Positions 11,111 through 22,320 of a stretch of DNA of 64,000 bases are shown piece by piece. Within the stretch, counting starts at the first letter, position 1. Each line of letters opens with the position of its first letter. Made by a program: the position numbers and the translations under genes. The notes under the pieces are model-generated. The model had not been told where the DNA came from, ran no database searches, and saw only the letters and a list, made by a program, of their open reading frames with translations. Origin of the DNA: Galeopsis tetrahit (lineage: Eukaryota; Streptophyta; Magnoliopsida; Lamiales; Lamiaceae); NCBI GenBank assembly GCA_963675135.1, contig OY776132.1, positions 61,203,850 to 61,267,849 of the forward strand. Direction: 5' to 3'.

Positions 11111-13520
11111 TTCTACTAGTAGAAAGAAAACGACTTGTAGTTGATAGCCGTCGCCTAATTACCATTGCCCCGTCAACTTTTGGTCCCCTTCAAATGTACG
11201 AATCTCGTGCCATTTTTCTTCTTGCCTTTTAACACTTCAATATTAAATTATGAAATTTAACATTGATTCTACTTTGAATTTTTAGAATTTGATTTTAAAG
11301 AATATCTATAAAACTTTATAAATAGTCAATTTTTTGTAAATACATATAAACTTTATATAAATTGGATCATTTGTAATATATTGAGCGTTTTTCTCTCATG
11401 TTTTACAGAAAAATACAGTCGTTGCACATCATACAAAAAATATTTTTAATTTGACCCAAAACATTCGATCACGGACCTATAAACCTTAAATAAATATCTA
11501 TAAATCATGTATGACATAAAGTTAAATTACAGTCAACTTAAATCTCAAAATAAACATAGTAGAATTTATTAGGATTTTGAAATTCAGATTTGAGGTGAGA
11601 TTGAAAAATCTTTGAACAATAATATAAGGGTGAATTTGACTTTTATGTATATTTGATTAATAAGATGTAGTAGGATAGGTTTGAGAAATATATAGGTGAT
11701 AGTGAAATTATTATTATGTGAAAAATAAAAGTGTTAGTTATTGTGAAAAAGAAAAATACTAGAGAAAATGCATATATTATATAGATTGGAATTATGGTGA
11801 CTTTTAAAAAAAAAAAAAATCTAACCTATATAATCCTAAAAAAAAAAAAGTATATACTTTGATTTTTGAGGACTAGCCTGTATAATCATACAAGCAAAGA
11901 TTTACGAAATTCTAAAGCTCATACCAAACTTATACGATAGTATTGTGCATTTGTATAAAATTTTAAAAATATCATAAAAAGTTGAAATAAAAATCTAATT
12001 TTGAATAACTAATTGACAAAAGGGTTAAGAAACTTGATTTTTTTTTATTTGTCTTCAAAATTATTCTTTTTCATCATCTAGCTATTGACAATAAACTAGC
12101 TAGTCATTAATAGTCTGTGCAGTGTGTAGGTAATTCACGAAAATGAATATGATACACATGACGATCTCCAACAAATTACAAATATAATATAAGAATATGA
12201 GTGAAACTTGTGTAAAATATTACTTACGTGAAATATAAAAAAAAAATTGCACATATTAAAAAAGGGTCAGAAATTTGTGAAACCTTCAGGAATTGAATCG
12301 GATCAAACTGATTTTCTCAAGAAAATCATGCATAAACAAAAACAGAAAAAAATCATTCTCAAATCTGTGTTAATAAGGTAAAATACATGTTTTGAAGGGT
12401 AAGTAAAAATTAAAAATTGTGGAGGCTGGTTCGTTGATTTGAGATGATAATTGACAGGTTTAAATTCAAATTCTATATACTCTAAATCCAATGAGCTTAA
12501 TTATTGATGAGAATTTATTTCTTTTTATATTTAATTCTTCAATTCTCTACAAATTCATACTTTATTTAAAACGAAAATTGTTTCTGAGAACATGTTAAGG
12601 TATATATTTTGTTCTTATAAAATAATTCGCAAATTATATACTGTATATATATAATAATAATATCATATATTGTGTCTTCATTCAAGAAAGATTTATCTAC
12701 CTTTTTATATAGCTGGTAGCCTATATATCAATTATACTGAAAAAACAAAATTGTTGGTATAGGATTTTAGGTGCAACTAGAAACTTAAGTTATGAATTAT
12801 GCAGTCAATGGAGTAAGTTTAGGGTACAGTAAATGAAATTAGATTACCAACTAATTAATTAATTAAATGAAAATGATGGAATAATGTCTTTTGTTGATCA
12901 AATGGAAGTCAGACCTACCACCCTCATGTCTGTTGATATTTAAAATAACATAATTTATAAGGTTAGGTACATATAATTATTTAGTTAGGCACACTATCTT
13001 TGTTATTCTTTGAAGGAAAAAAAAATTAATTCATCAATTAATTAAATATAATATAGCTAGGAACAACATTTATGTGAAATATTTTATTCATAAAATATGT
13101 ATAATTAAGACCGTCTCTAAAAAATTATAAGTCATAAATGTGAATTCAATTCGTCTAAAAAATTTACAGATCGCAAACAGGTGTTTTACTACAAGTTAAA
13201 AATATTGTCACTACAAAACAAAAAGTGTACTACAACAAGTTTAAAAATATTCTGGTAAATCCATCCATAACAATAATATTTTTGATATTGTAATAGTATA
13301 ATTTTAACCTTGTATAAGTCAATACGAAAAACAAAAAATTATTTCGACCAGTTAAATTTATCGGATGACTAAGATTTGACTAGTGTACCATAATTAACCA
13401 TATCTATATATTTTTACACAAATATAAAACTTAATTCAATTTTCACAAGTGATTGAGATTTTCTTTTAGGTTCGTATAACTAAACTCACCTACATGTGTA
13501 TAGGATGGATGTGGCAGCAA
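11111..13520. other. AT-rich intergenic DNA
   Basis: No gene or RNA gene is seen. The part around 13060-13195 is one of two copies of a dispersed repeat described at 29681-29815. The rest is A/T homopolymer-rich with no coding character. Confidence 0.5.
13060..13195. repeat. dispersed repeat, copy 1
   Basis: It shares a block with 29681-29815: AAATATTTTAT, CATAAAATAT, then TCGTCTAAAAAATTTAC followed by GATCGCAAACA. Similarity is interrupted by small indels, as expected for old copies of a noncoding mobile repeat. The class is unknown. Confidence 0.6.
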
Positions 13521-13712
13521 TTAGATGAGTTTGACTGCATAATAATAAGACCATGTTTACTTCATGAGTTGGGATAAGATGAGTTTAGATGTGGTGGGTT
13601 GGTCAGATAAATTCAATTAGATGAGTTTGACTGCATAATAATAAGGGCATGTTTACTTCATGAGTTGAGATAAGATGAGTTTAGATATGGTGGGTTGGAC
13701 AGATAAATTCAA
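13521..13712. repeat. 96-bp tandem duplication over a MITE end
   Basis: Two adjacent copies (13521-13616 and 13617-13712) begin TTAGATGAGTTTGACTGCAT and differ at only a few positions. Each contains the left end of the MITE described next, together with its left flank, so the duplication arose after the MITE inserted. Confidence 0.85.
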
Positions 13713-13879
13713 GGGGATGCTGGATTGTCTAAACCCATTGAATCTAGTTTATAAAAACCGGGTCAACTTATAAACTCGGATCAAGGTGTTTAAAGTTATG
13801 AGAAATCAAACATGGGAGAAGATGGCTTTACATATCAAACTCATCACTAAACCCCTAAACCCGTGAAGCAAACGTGACC
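13645..13879. mobile_element. PIF/Harbinger-type MITE
   Basis: The left end GGGCATGTTTACTTCATGAG and the inverted right end GGTCACGTTTGCTTCACGGG match over more than 20 bases. The element is flanked by TAA on both sides (13642-13644 and 13880-13882), the target duplication expected for Harbinger elements. It is 235 bp long and has no coding content. Confidence 0.75.
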
Positions 13880-16800
13880 TAAATTATATATCTAACCCTA
13901 TTTATATATGAATACTATATATTAGGATTGGAAACTTGAACTTGAATGATTAAATTTATGTAACAAAGTGGGGTGAATGTACGTCAAAGGCACGAAAAGT
14001 GTTTCAAATGTATTTTGGGATTACGTATGGAAATTCGAATGGAGAAATTATTGATTTTAAATTTCGATGAATAGTGATTATGTAGTAAAGGAGTATAAGT
14101 CAAGTTAACAAATTAAAAGAGTATTAGTGAGAGAGTGATCATCTCTTTGTTTGTTGCAACTTCTTTTTTAATAATTGTAACTTTTATCTTTTGTAAATCG
14201 TTAATTAATTCTCTCTTATATTGACGAGAGATGAGAATTATTTTGATCATCTAATTTATTTTTTAATTTTATATTTCTCAATTCTCTCAATATGCATTAT
14301 AATCGGACAAGTTGAACTCTCATCCTATATATACTCCTAGAACATACGCAACTCTCACAAGTTGGAGTATATAGTACACATACTTTCATATACAGCTAAC
14401 ATAAATTAAATTAACTTCAATGGTTATTAAATATTTAGATAGGTTCAAACACCTAGAACACTTATGCCATATTAATTTGGTTAGGTACGTTGTGCACATT
14501 TGGATATGGATATTGCATGTTGTTAATTACAAAATTGCACAATTAAATTGGATGAAATAACTTGTATAATTTATTTAATTCCTTTAATTAAATGTAGACT
14601 TCAAGTTGATATAGTATATATATATATATATATACAAAGACAACACCATAATAAACGTCTAAAAAGTATCTACGACCCCAATCCCAATTGTTCAAATTCG
14701 GTTTCGTGAAGACCAAATTACACATTGTATTATTATATATTATGAAATCTATTACTATCAATCAATTTTATAACACAAAGGTTGAAGAAGCAAGATTGGT
14801 TGTGATTTGTGAAATGAAATTGAAATTCATCAAGAATTGACCCCAAAAACAATGCATTTACTTACCCCCATTCCTCCTCCAACAGATATTTTGACTTTTC
14901 CAAATGTCATGCTCATTTTTTATTTATTTTTTTACAAATTTTAATAAATATTGTCTAATTTAAAATAATAGATTGAAAGTGTGATGAGGTGTGATAACAT
15001 TCACTTATAAATGAAGTGATTCATTATGAATAATGCTAAGATAATTTTAGTAAATAAGTGAGTACTCCTTTTTTTTTTTTTAAAGGTGTAAATAATGAAA
15101 TAAAAAAAAATAGAAATAATGAAATTGAAAGAAATGAAACTATGCACACACGTGAGATGATTATATATATGCATGTGAAATGAATATTGATGAATGTTTT
15201 TTTTTTGTTGATCACTATTCACAATTCACTAGTTTTCATTGATAATATAGAACACGCACATTTTTTTATATATAAAAAAGAAAACTATAAAGCACGCGTT
15301 TTTTGAATTGAATGAAAGTAAATAATACCATTATTAATTTATTAATTATACGGCACTCCACTGTTAATTGTTAATAATTCATCATTCTTTTGACTAGTAT
15401 TTAACTTATTCTTTTTGTTTCCATTTTAATTCTAGCCAGGTAAATTGCATATATCTAGTCAATATTGGTTTTTATATCTTTTTTCTTTGGTCTTGAATGT
15501 ACGTACGTAGGTGTCAAATGCTTATTAGTCCGTAATCTTAATTATAAATGCAACGTGTCATTTTATTTTAAGTCATATATCCGATTTAAAAATGGTCTAA
15601 TTCAGATTACGAATCTCAGTGTCTATTACAAAGTTCCAATTAAAGTCAGCGCAAAACTCTATATGGAGCAGCTCATCAAATAAATTATTTTTACCTCAAA
15701 GGTTTCAAATTTAAGATTTAAATAGATTCATATTTTTTATAAGTCAAGTCTACACCAATCGACCAACCTCTCTGAATTTGCCGTCAAATTTCGGTAATAT
15801 AGATTTAGGGTGATAATAATGGTGATTAAGACAACATATATAGTAATCTTGATCTTTATTAATTATTAATCAAATGATCAAAATTCTTTCAAAGTTGCTT
15901 AGTTTGAAGTTCACGTCATGCATCTTTGGTCTAAACATTGAGAGCTTCTAGACTCATAAACCGTTTGACCAATTCAAATCTAAGTTGATTCTGACTACAT
16001 TTAAATATTCCCAGGTCTTGCATATCCAACTTTCAACTATAAAAATAAAATGCCTTCATAATCATATTACGTGGCCATTATTTTTGTCTGTTCTATTAAT
16101 TCATATAAGTGCGTAATTATGAATTCTCACTAAAAAAAAATGACATGTCATTACAGATTATAAAAATTTATAACAAGAATAAATTGGATAAAATGCATAT
16201 GGAAAGAATTGAAATTTTTTTAAATTGAATAGTAGTTGAATTGAAAACTGAATTAGATTAATCAAAATTATTCTCATCCTTCTTCTATATAAGAGGAATT
16301 GAATAGGGTATATAAGGGAGAAATTACAACTACTAAAGAAGTCACAACTAACAAAAATATTACTCCTCTAACTAATATTCTTTCATTTGTTGGCTAGACT
16401 TACTATTCACATATATTTCTTCTTTAGCGTCGGGTGTTATATAAATGTCAAAAGAAATTTGAATTTTCAGGGTAAAAAAATTTGTTTTTTTCTAGAAAAT
16501 AATAGGGTTAGTTAATTTGATATAAATTCACTGAATTTTACATTTAATATATTTCTAATCACGGCTTTTAGCATTTTAGTATAAAATTACCACCTTTTTT
16601 GGTGTTTCAAAACGATACTTGTTTTAAAATTTTGGCTTGTCGATGTTGATGTGGTTGGACAAAGCGTGTGTCTTTTGCTATGCTAGAAATTATAAAGCAT
16701 CCGCGTCTTAAAAAAAATTAAAAAATATAAGAATGCTAAAATTAAATTAATATTATCCTGTAAAAAATCGAGTATAAAAATTAATAAAGAATGTATTTTT

Positions 16801-16880
16801 TTTTTTTTTGGGTAATTTAAAGGAATAGTTAAAAAATCAAATTTAATCAATTTAAAAAAAAATGTCCTCACTAAGCAGTA
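13880..16880. other. AT-rich intergenic DNA
   Basis: No gene seen. A (TA)n run lies near 14611-14632. Short frames on both strands are A/T-driven noise. The sequence before 17017 (AGATGCACTCCCC, CTACCCCCTGG) may belong to the same plastid-derived insertion as the rps16 fragment, but I cannot confirm this. Confidence 0.45.
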
Positions 16881-17016
16881 CCCAAGCAAAAGGCCCATCT
16901 TTAAGTAATATTGGGCTTCTTCAGTTCAAAAGGTAACATTGGGCTTTTCCGTTTGGCGTGGGTTATATGCCCCAATTAGATGCACTCCCCTAAAGTCGCT
17001 ACCCCCTGGTGTTTCT

Positions 17017-17165
17017 TTAATTGAATTTCATTTGATTAGGCGGAAGTTCCTTAAAAACTTCCGCTTTCTTTAAAAGATTCTGAACAGTTCCCGTGGGTTG
17101 AGCACCCTTTTCAAGGAAATATAGAATAAGAGGCACGTTTAAACAAGTCCACTTTTATTAATGTA
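17017..17165 (-). pseudogene. rps16: nuclear fragment of plastid rps16 (3' part of exon 2)
   Basis: On the minus strand this region encodes LYFLEKGAQPTGTV, then LLKKAEVFKEL and NQMKFN with a TAA at 17019-17017. That is the C-terminus of plastid ribosomal protein S16. The preceding residues also fit (TCLNVPLIL for TYLNVPAIL), with degeneration and a likely frameshift further 5'. It is surrounded by nuclear transposons and cut on its 5' side by a MITE at 17171, so it is a nuclear plastid DNA insertion, not an organelle gene. It cannot make a functional protein. The reading frame is nearly unbroken over ~40 codons, which suggests fairly recent transfer. Confidence 0.85.
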
Positions 17166-17170
17166 AAATA

Positions 17171-17446
17171 CTCCCTCCGTCGTTCCGCTATAAATTTTCT
17201 CTTTCTTTTGGTTGTTTTGATTAAAAAATATGATAAAATAATAGGTGTAGTACAAGTGATGTGATGGTGAGAGAGAAAATAATAGATGAGTGTGAGAAGA
17301 AGTAGAATAAAATAATAAATAAAGTATAAGTGATGTGATTGAGAGAGAGAAAATCATCTGCCAAAAATGGAAAAAAATGAAATGAGAAATTTATTGTGGG
17401 ACATCCATAAAAGGAAAGTGGGAAACTTATAGTGGGACGGATGAAG
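17171..17446. mobile_element. Stowaway-type MITE inserted at the rps16 fragment
   Basis: The left end CTCCCTCCGTCGTTCCGCTA and the inverted right end CTTCATCCGTCCCACTATAA match. TA flanks both ends (17169-17170 and 17447-17448). The interior has a local duplication of a GTGATGTGAT-GAGAGAGAAAAT segment. It has no coding capacity. Confidence 0.85.
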
Positions 17447-17914
17447 TACATGTTTTGCCCTTTTAGTAAAATACAATAAAATACAAGATAAATGCACTCT
17501 CCTACAATTCTAATCATAACCCTAATTCTAACTTTAATCCTAATTGGAGAAGAAGCAGTTGTCGCCCAACCTCCGGGAGTCGCCGCTGCCACAAATAAAT
17601 TTAGAAATTCAAAAACAAAACTTAAGAGGGTCTTTCTATGAAAAGACATGTTTCGGCCCTGTCTTATAAAAGGCAATACTTGAAATACCATTAGATCATT
17701 AATCTAACAGATGGAATTTATTTTATATGATTGCACTTCGCATTAGTGCGTTTGCTCTATGCAATATGCAATCGCACTGCATCGCCCTACTATTAAATTA
17801 AATTAATATATATAAAATGACGAAAAATATCCTTTTTAATTTAAAATAAATAAAAAAATATTTAATTATAAAATAACATTTTCACCTCTAATTTTAATTT
17901 TTTATTTATATTTT

Positions 17915-18345
17915 ACCTGCACCTACTAATTTAATAAGTTCACCCCCAAATTATATTTTTACTACAGTTATTCGCACTCGCTCATTTTATGAGTTCACCC
18001 CCAAATCATTTTTTACTACAGTTGTCTGCACCCGCTCATTTTATGAGTTTACCCCCAAATCATATTTTTACAGAGGTTATCTACACCAGCTCATTTTATG
18101 AGTTCACCCCCAAATTATTTTTTTACTACAGTTATTTGCACCCGCTCATTTTATGAGTTCACCCCAAATCATATTTATACTACAATTATCTACACCTGCT
18201 CATTTTATGAGTTCACCTTCAAATCATTTCTTTTTTACAACGGTTATCTACACCCACTCATTTTATGAGTTCACCCCCAAATTATTTTTTTACCACAATT
18301 ATCTGCACCCGCTCATTTTTTGAGTTCACCCCCAAAGGTTTTTTT
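17915..18345. repeat. ~55-bp tandem array in left foldback arm (about 8 copies)
   Basis: Each unit contains CACCCGCTCATTTTATGAG and TTCACCCCCAAAT followed by a T-run and TACTACAGTTATC. About eight copies are visible, each with a few substitutions or small indels. Confidence 0.9.
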
Positions 18346-18659
18346 AAAAATAATTACATTTAAAATATTATATTATCTTTTTATTAATTTACACAAAATA
18401 TAATAATAAAATCAACCCTAATTTATACATTTACAATCTTGCAGTCGAGTCATTGTCGAGTTACCGTCGATTCACCACTAAATCACCCATATTTTTAGAA
18501 AAAAAATCGTAAAAACATAATTAAAAAAACTATCGAAATTAGTCACAGATCTCGATTTTTTTTTCTTCTCATTTTTCAGTTTTTATTCCATACTTTTTAT
18601 TTCATCATTTTTTTTCCATTAGTATTTTTTTAAATTTTAATACAAAATAATATTATATG

Positions 18660-19250
18660 TATTATTTTATTATAGTCAGTAATACAATAAGTAATACCAT
18701 AAACAGTAATCAGTAATATCATTAACAATAATTAGTAATTTCTTTATAATAACAAATAATTACACACATCTAATTACAGTAAAATTTTATACAATAACAA
18801 ATAATTCCACACATCTAATTATATTCAATAATACAAAACACAATTATCAGTAATACTATAAACAATAATTAGTAATACCATGAACATTGATCAGTAATAT
18901 CTTACACAATAACAAATAATTCCACAAATCTAATTATATTCAGTAATACAAAACATAATTATCAGTAATACCATAAACAATAATATGTAATACCATAAAC
19001 AATAATAATAATCAATAATGTCTTAAGCAATAATAAATAATTCCACATAAATAGTAATACCACAAACAATAACCAATAATATCACAAACAATAACCAATA
19101 ATACCACAATAAATAATCAATAATAACGTCATCAATAATCATTAATATTAATTCAATAGTGTATTAATAGTAATTCAATAGTGTATCAATAACTAGTAAT
19201 ACCAATACCACTAACAATAATACCATAAAAAAGTGGAGGGAGTACAGATC
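18660..19250. repeat. degenerate CAGTAATACCATAAACAATAAT-like array
   Basis: Loose repeats of AGTAATACCATAAACAATAA and AACAAATAATTCCACA run through this segment. It lies between the left arm and the GC-rich core of the foldback element and has no coding potential. Confidence 0.65.
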
Positions 19251-19254
19251 GAGG

Positions 19255-19905
19255 TGTACTGAAGAAAATATGGGGTGCACATTATCAAGCCCAATTGAAC
19301 GGAACCTTAGCCCAATGGGAAGGCACCCTAGATCAGCAGTCGCGCTTGAGATTTTATCGGCAAGGTCACCGGCTCCGAGTGTCGGCCGATCAGAGATCCA
19401 TCAGCAACATACTCACAGTCCTCCGTCGGGCCGCCGTCAGCCGGAGGAAGAGGATGTGCAGGAGCAGGGTGAAGAAGACGAAGCAATGTAGCTTAGATTT
19501 GGACAGAGATGAACGACGAGAGCGAGACAGCGTCGATCCGAGTGTTGTAGGCGAACGCCATTGATGCCGGAGAAGATTCTGAATCGCGAACACATGGGAG
19601 ATTGATGGAAGAAGTCGTGTCAGTGGTCGAAATGAGCAGAGGTTTTTGGCCGAGATGGAAGATGATGTCAATTGTCATGGAAGTGAAGAATCGTCATTGC
19701 GATTCGAGGAGGGGTCTCGCGCTTCAATGGTCGGGGCGGAAGCGCCGCCGTCGCCGTCGAGGGGGTGGTCGGGCATGGTGGTGGCAAGGTCACCCGCCGA
19801 ACGACATGAATTTCCGGCAGGTCCTTTACTCATCAAATTTAAATTGAAATTCAGGTGCACCGCCGATCGACTAATGGAAAAGAAAGGCATCAAAATAAAA
19901 TAAAA
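19255..19905 (-). other. GC-rich core of the foldback element, probably a captured gene fragment
   Basis: Base composition changes sharply from AT-rich to GC-rich here. On the minus strand one frame encodes SKSKLHCFVFFTLLLHILFL followed by a basic stretch, which looks like a membrane anchor near a protein N-terminus. No frame is long or recognisable enough to name a gene. A MAFAYNTRIDAVS start in another frame suggests a frameshift near the N-terminus. The best reading is a host gene fragment captured by the element, as in Pack-MULEs. Confidence 0.4.
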
Positions 19906-20284
19906 TTCAGGTCCTTTAATCATACCTATAATATTATTTTGTATTAAAATTTAAAAAATACACATAAAAAATGGAAAAGAAAGGCATCAAAATAAAATAA
20001 AACAAAAAGTAAAAGGAAAAAAATTGAAAAATAAACTGAAAATTGGAAGAAATAAAGGAAAAGAAAAATTAAAAAGAAAAAAATCGAGATTTGTGGCTAA
20101 TTTCGATAGTTTTTTATTAATTATATTTTTACGATTCTTTTTTTAAATATGGGTGAGTTGGTGGTGAATCGACGGTAACTCGGCTGCATATTGTAAATAT
20201 ATAAATTAGAGTTTATTTTATTATATTTTGTGTAAATTGATAAAATGATAATATAGTTTTTTAAATGTGATTATTTTTTAAAAA

Positions 20285-20560
20285 ATATTTTGGGGTGAAC
20301 TCATAAAATGAGCGGGTGGAGATAATCGTGGTAAAACAATAATTTGGGGGGGTGAACTCATAAAATAAGCGGGTGTAGATAACCGTGGTAAAAAATGATT
20401 TGGGGGTGAACTCATAAAATGTACGAGTGCAGATAACCGTAATAAAAAATGATTTGAGAGTGAACTCATTAAATGAGCGAGTGCATATAATAATAGTAAA
20501 AAATAATTTTGAGGGTGAACTCATTAAATGAACGGGTGCAGATAAAATTAAAATTAATTG
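20285..20560. repeat. ~55-bp tandem array in right foldback arm, inverted (about 5 copies)
   Basis: Units read GGTGAACTCATAAAATGAGC, then GGGTGCAGATAACCGT and a TAAAAAATGATTTG segment. This is the reverse complement of the left-arm repeat. About five copies are present against eight on the left, so the arrays have changed copy number independently. Confidence 0.9.
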
Positions 20561-20575
20561 ATGAATTAAAATTTA

Positions 20576-21807
20576 AAATTTAAAATTGAAGTATGCACCG
20601 TACATGCGAGTGCATACAAGTATTTGGCAAAAACCAAATGACTTTTGTGTAAATGATTTTTAACTCATTAATACGTTAATATACTAATATTTAATTCATT
20701 TACATCCATCTCCGTGGCGGTGGAGGTGCCCCGCCAGTCAGATGTTTAAAGGAGGAAGCGGCGGTGGGTTTCACCGTTTCAATTTGGGAAAAGGGCATTT
20801 TAGTAATTTTATATATATTTTAAGGGCATTTTATAAGATCATGGGTTAAAAAAAGAGAGGGCATTTTAGTAATTTTATATATTTTTTAATAAAAAAATAA
20901 CTTAATTGGGAAAGGCATTTGCTCATTGCGAAATTAAATGATGTGGCAACTTATTATTGGACGCCTTACATAAGACAATGCGAACACCCTGTCTCACCGT
21001 AGAAAAACCCAACTTAAGAATATTTAAAAAAAAAAAACTTATTTTTTCGATAAACTACAATCGACCAAAAACACTCCCGTCAACACTAGTTTATCGACAA
21101 AAATTTTAAAAATTGAATTTTTTCGACAATAATGAATCGACCAAAAATACTTTCGTCAACAACAATTTATCGATGAGAGTATTTTTGATCGATTCATTAT
21201 TGATTAAAAAAAAAAGCATCCGTACGGAACTAGGGCATGGGGGAAGGCAGTGGGGCGAAGGAGGTAGAAACGTGTGGTGTTTGGCGACGGTGGGCGGCTT
21301 GGGCTCAGCGGGGAGGGGGGATGGGGGTAGTTGTAGAAAAAAATGGTGAAGGAGAGAAAAAGGACGAAGACGGCTTGCTTCAGGTTGGGCGGTGGGATGG
21401 GGATTAGGCGGTTTTTTTTTTTTTTTTTTACATCGAAGGCGACTTGGTTCACCTTCACGATCTTTTTTTTTTTTAAAAATCGGAGTTCAGGCGACTTGGC
21501 CGCGTAGGCGCCGTCCAGATCCGCCGAACCTCAAACCGATTTGCAATAATCGTGGTGGTGAGTGACCGTCCAACGCCTAGGTCGATTTATACACCCTTAA
21601 AATGACATGTCCAAATTATACTTCGTTTTACCGTAAAACAATCTCACATAAGATTTTTTTTTCTTTTCGAAGTCATAGTATTCGATCGGACCGACTAATC
21701 TGAAGAACGAATTGCAGCGGGCCCCAATTGAATCCAGATCAAACCTATGTATAAATTAGTTTATCTCAAAAATTGTTTGCACTTTAAAGTGTGGAATGTT
21801 AGAACTA
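20576..21807. other. intergenic DNA with G/C-rich patches
   Basis: No gene recognised. Patches at 20705-20780 and 21230-21580 are GC-rich and may be gene or transposon debris, but translations on both strands look random. A ~100-bp foldback lies at 21116-21213. Confidence 0.4.
21116..21213. repeat. short imperfect hairpin repeat
   Basis: The left arm includes ACAATAATGAATCGACCAAA and the right arm, inverted, gives TCAATAATGAATCGATCAAA. The arms are about 40 bases each with a short centre. This could be a tiny MITE or the end of a larger element. Confidence 0.65.
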
Positions 21808-22289
21808 GAGGAAATTTTATTTTTAGTCCTATAAGTTTGATACATTCCAAAATAAATCCTTTAAGGGGGGTGTATTGGTTGTGGATTCTATAGGATTTTT
21901 TTTGGACTTTTAAAGTCTGGGGGTATTCAATTCGGATTTTAAAAAGTCTTTCAAAATTTTGAGGTATTCAATTCGAATTTTAAAAAGTCTTTAAAAATCT
22001 TTAGGTATTCAACAGTTTATGGATTTTAATACTCTATGGAATTTGTTGGATTCTCCTCCAAAAATATAAATAAATTACACTATCCCAAATCTCTTCTAAA
22101 AACAAGAGATTTCAACAGATTCTCTCAGAGAACTCTGAAAACTCAGGATCAGAAGGAGGAATGACAATATTGACCCGACCCGCGGGTACCCACACCACCC
22201 GCGAGATTTGGATCAGGTCAGATTCGCCCCGTATTGAGTATGAGTCGGGTTTGGATCTTATGCCCGACCCGCCCCTAATTAATATATAA

Positions 22290-22320
<31 letters not shown>

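Larger units (their letters stand above)
17870..20575. mobile_element. foldback-type element with long inverted arms
   Basis: The left arm (~17870-18660) and right arm (~19990-20575) are inverted copies. Both contain a ~55-bp tandem array, a segment with AGTTACCGTCGATTCACCAC (left) matched by GTGGTGAATCGACGGTAACT (right), and a segment with ATCGAGATTTGTG / CACAGATCTCGAT. Tandem repeats inside long terminal inverted repeats are the hallmark of foldback transposons, some of which derive from Mutator-like elements. The core holds an AT-rich degenerate array and a GC-rich segment. Exact ends and target duplication were not resolved. Confidence 0.7.

Noticed and set aside
17221..17691. Minus-strand 156-codon frame over the Stowaway MITE
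   Set aside because: Its translation is dominated by low-complexity MITE sequence; no domain is visible.
17450..17700. Continuation of plastid DNA to the right of the MITE
   Set aside because: No plastid reading frame or familiar spacer could be recognised beyond 17446.
19270..19903. Plus-strand frames in the GC-rich foldback core
   Set aside because: Several overlapping frames are open only because of high GC content. The minus strand looks more gene-like, but even that is not nameable.
21204..21458. Minus-strand frame rich in Pro, Phe and Lys
   Set aside because: Low-complexity translation bounded by T/A runs; no homology signal.
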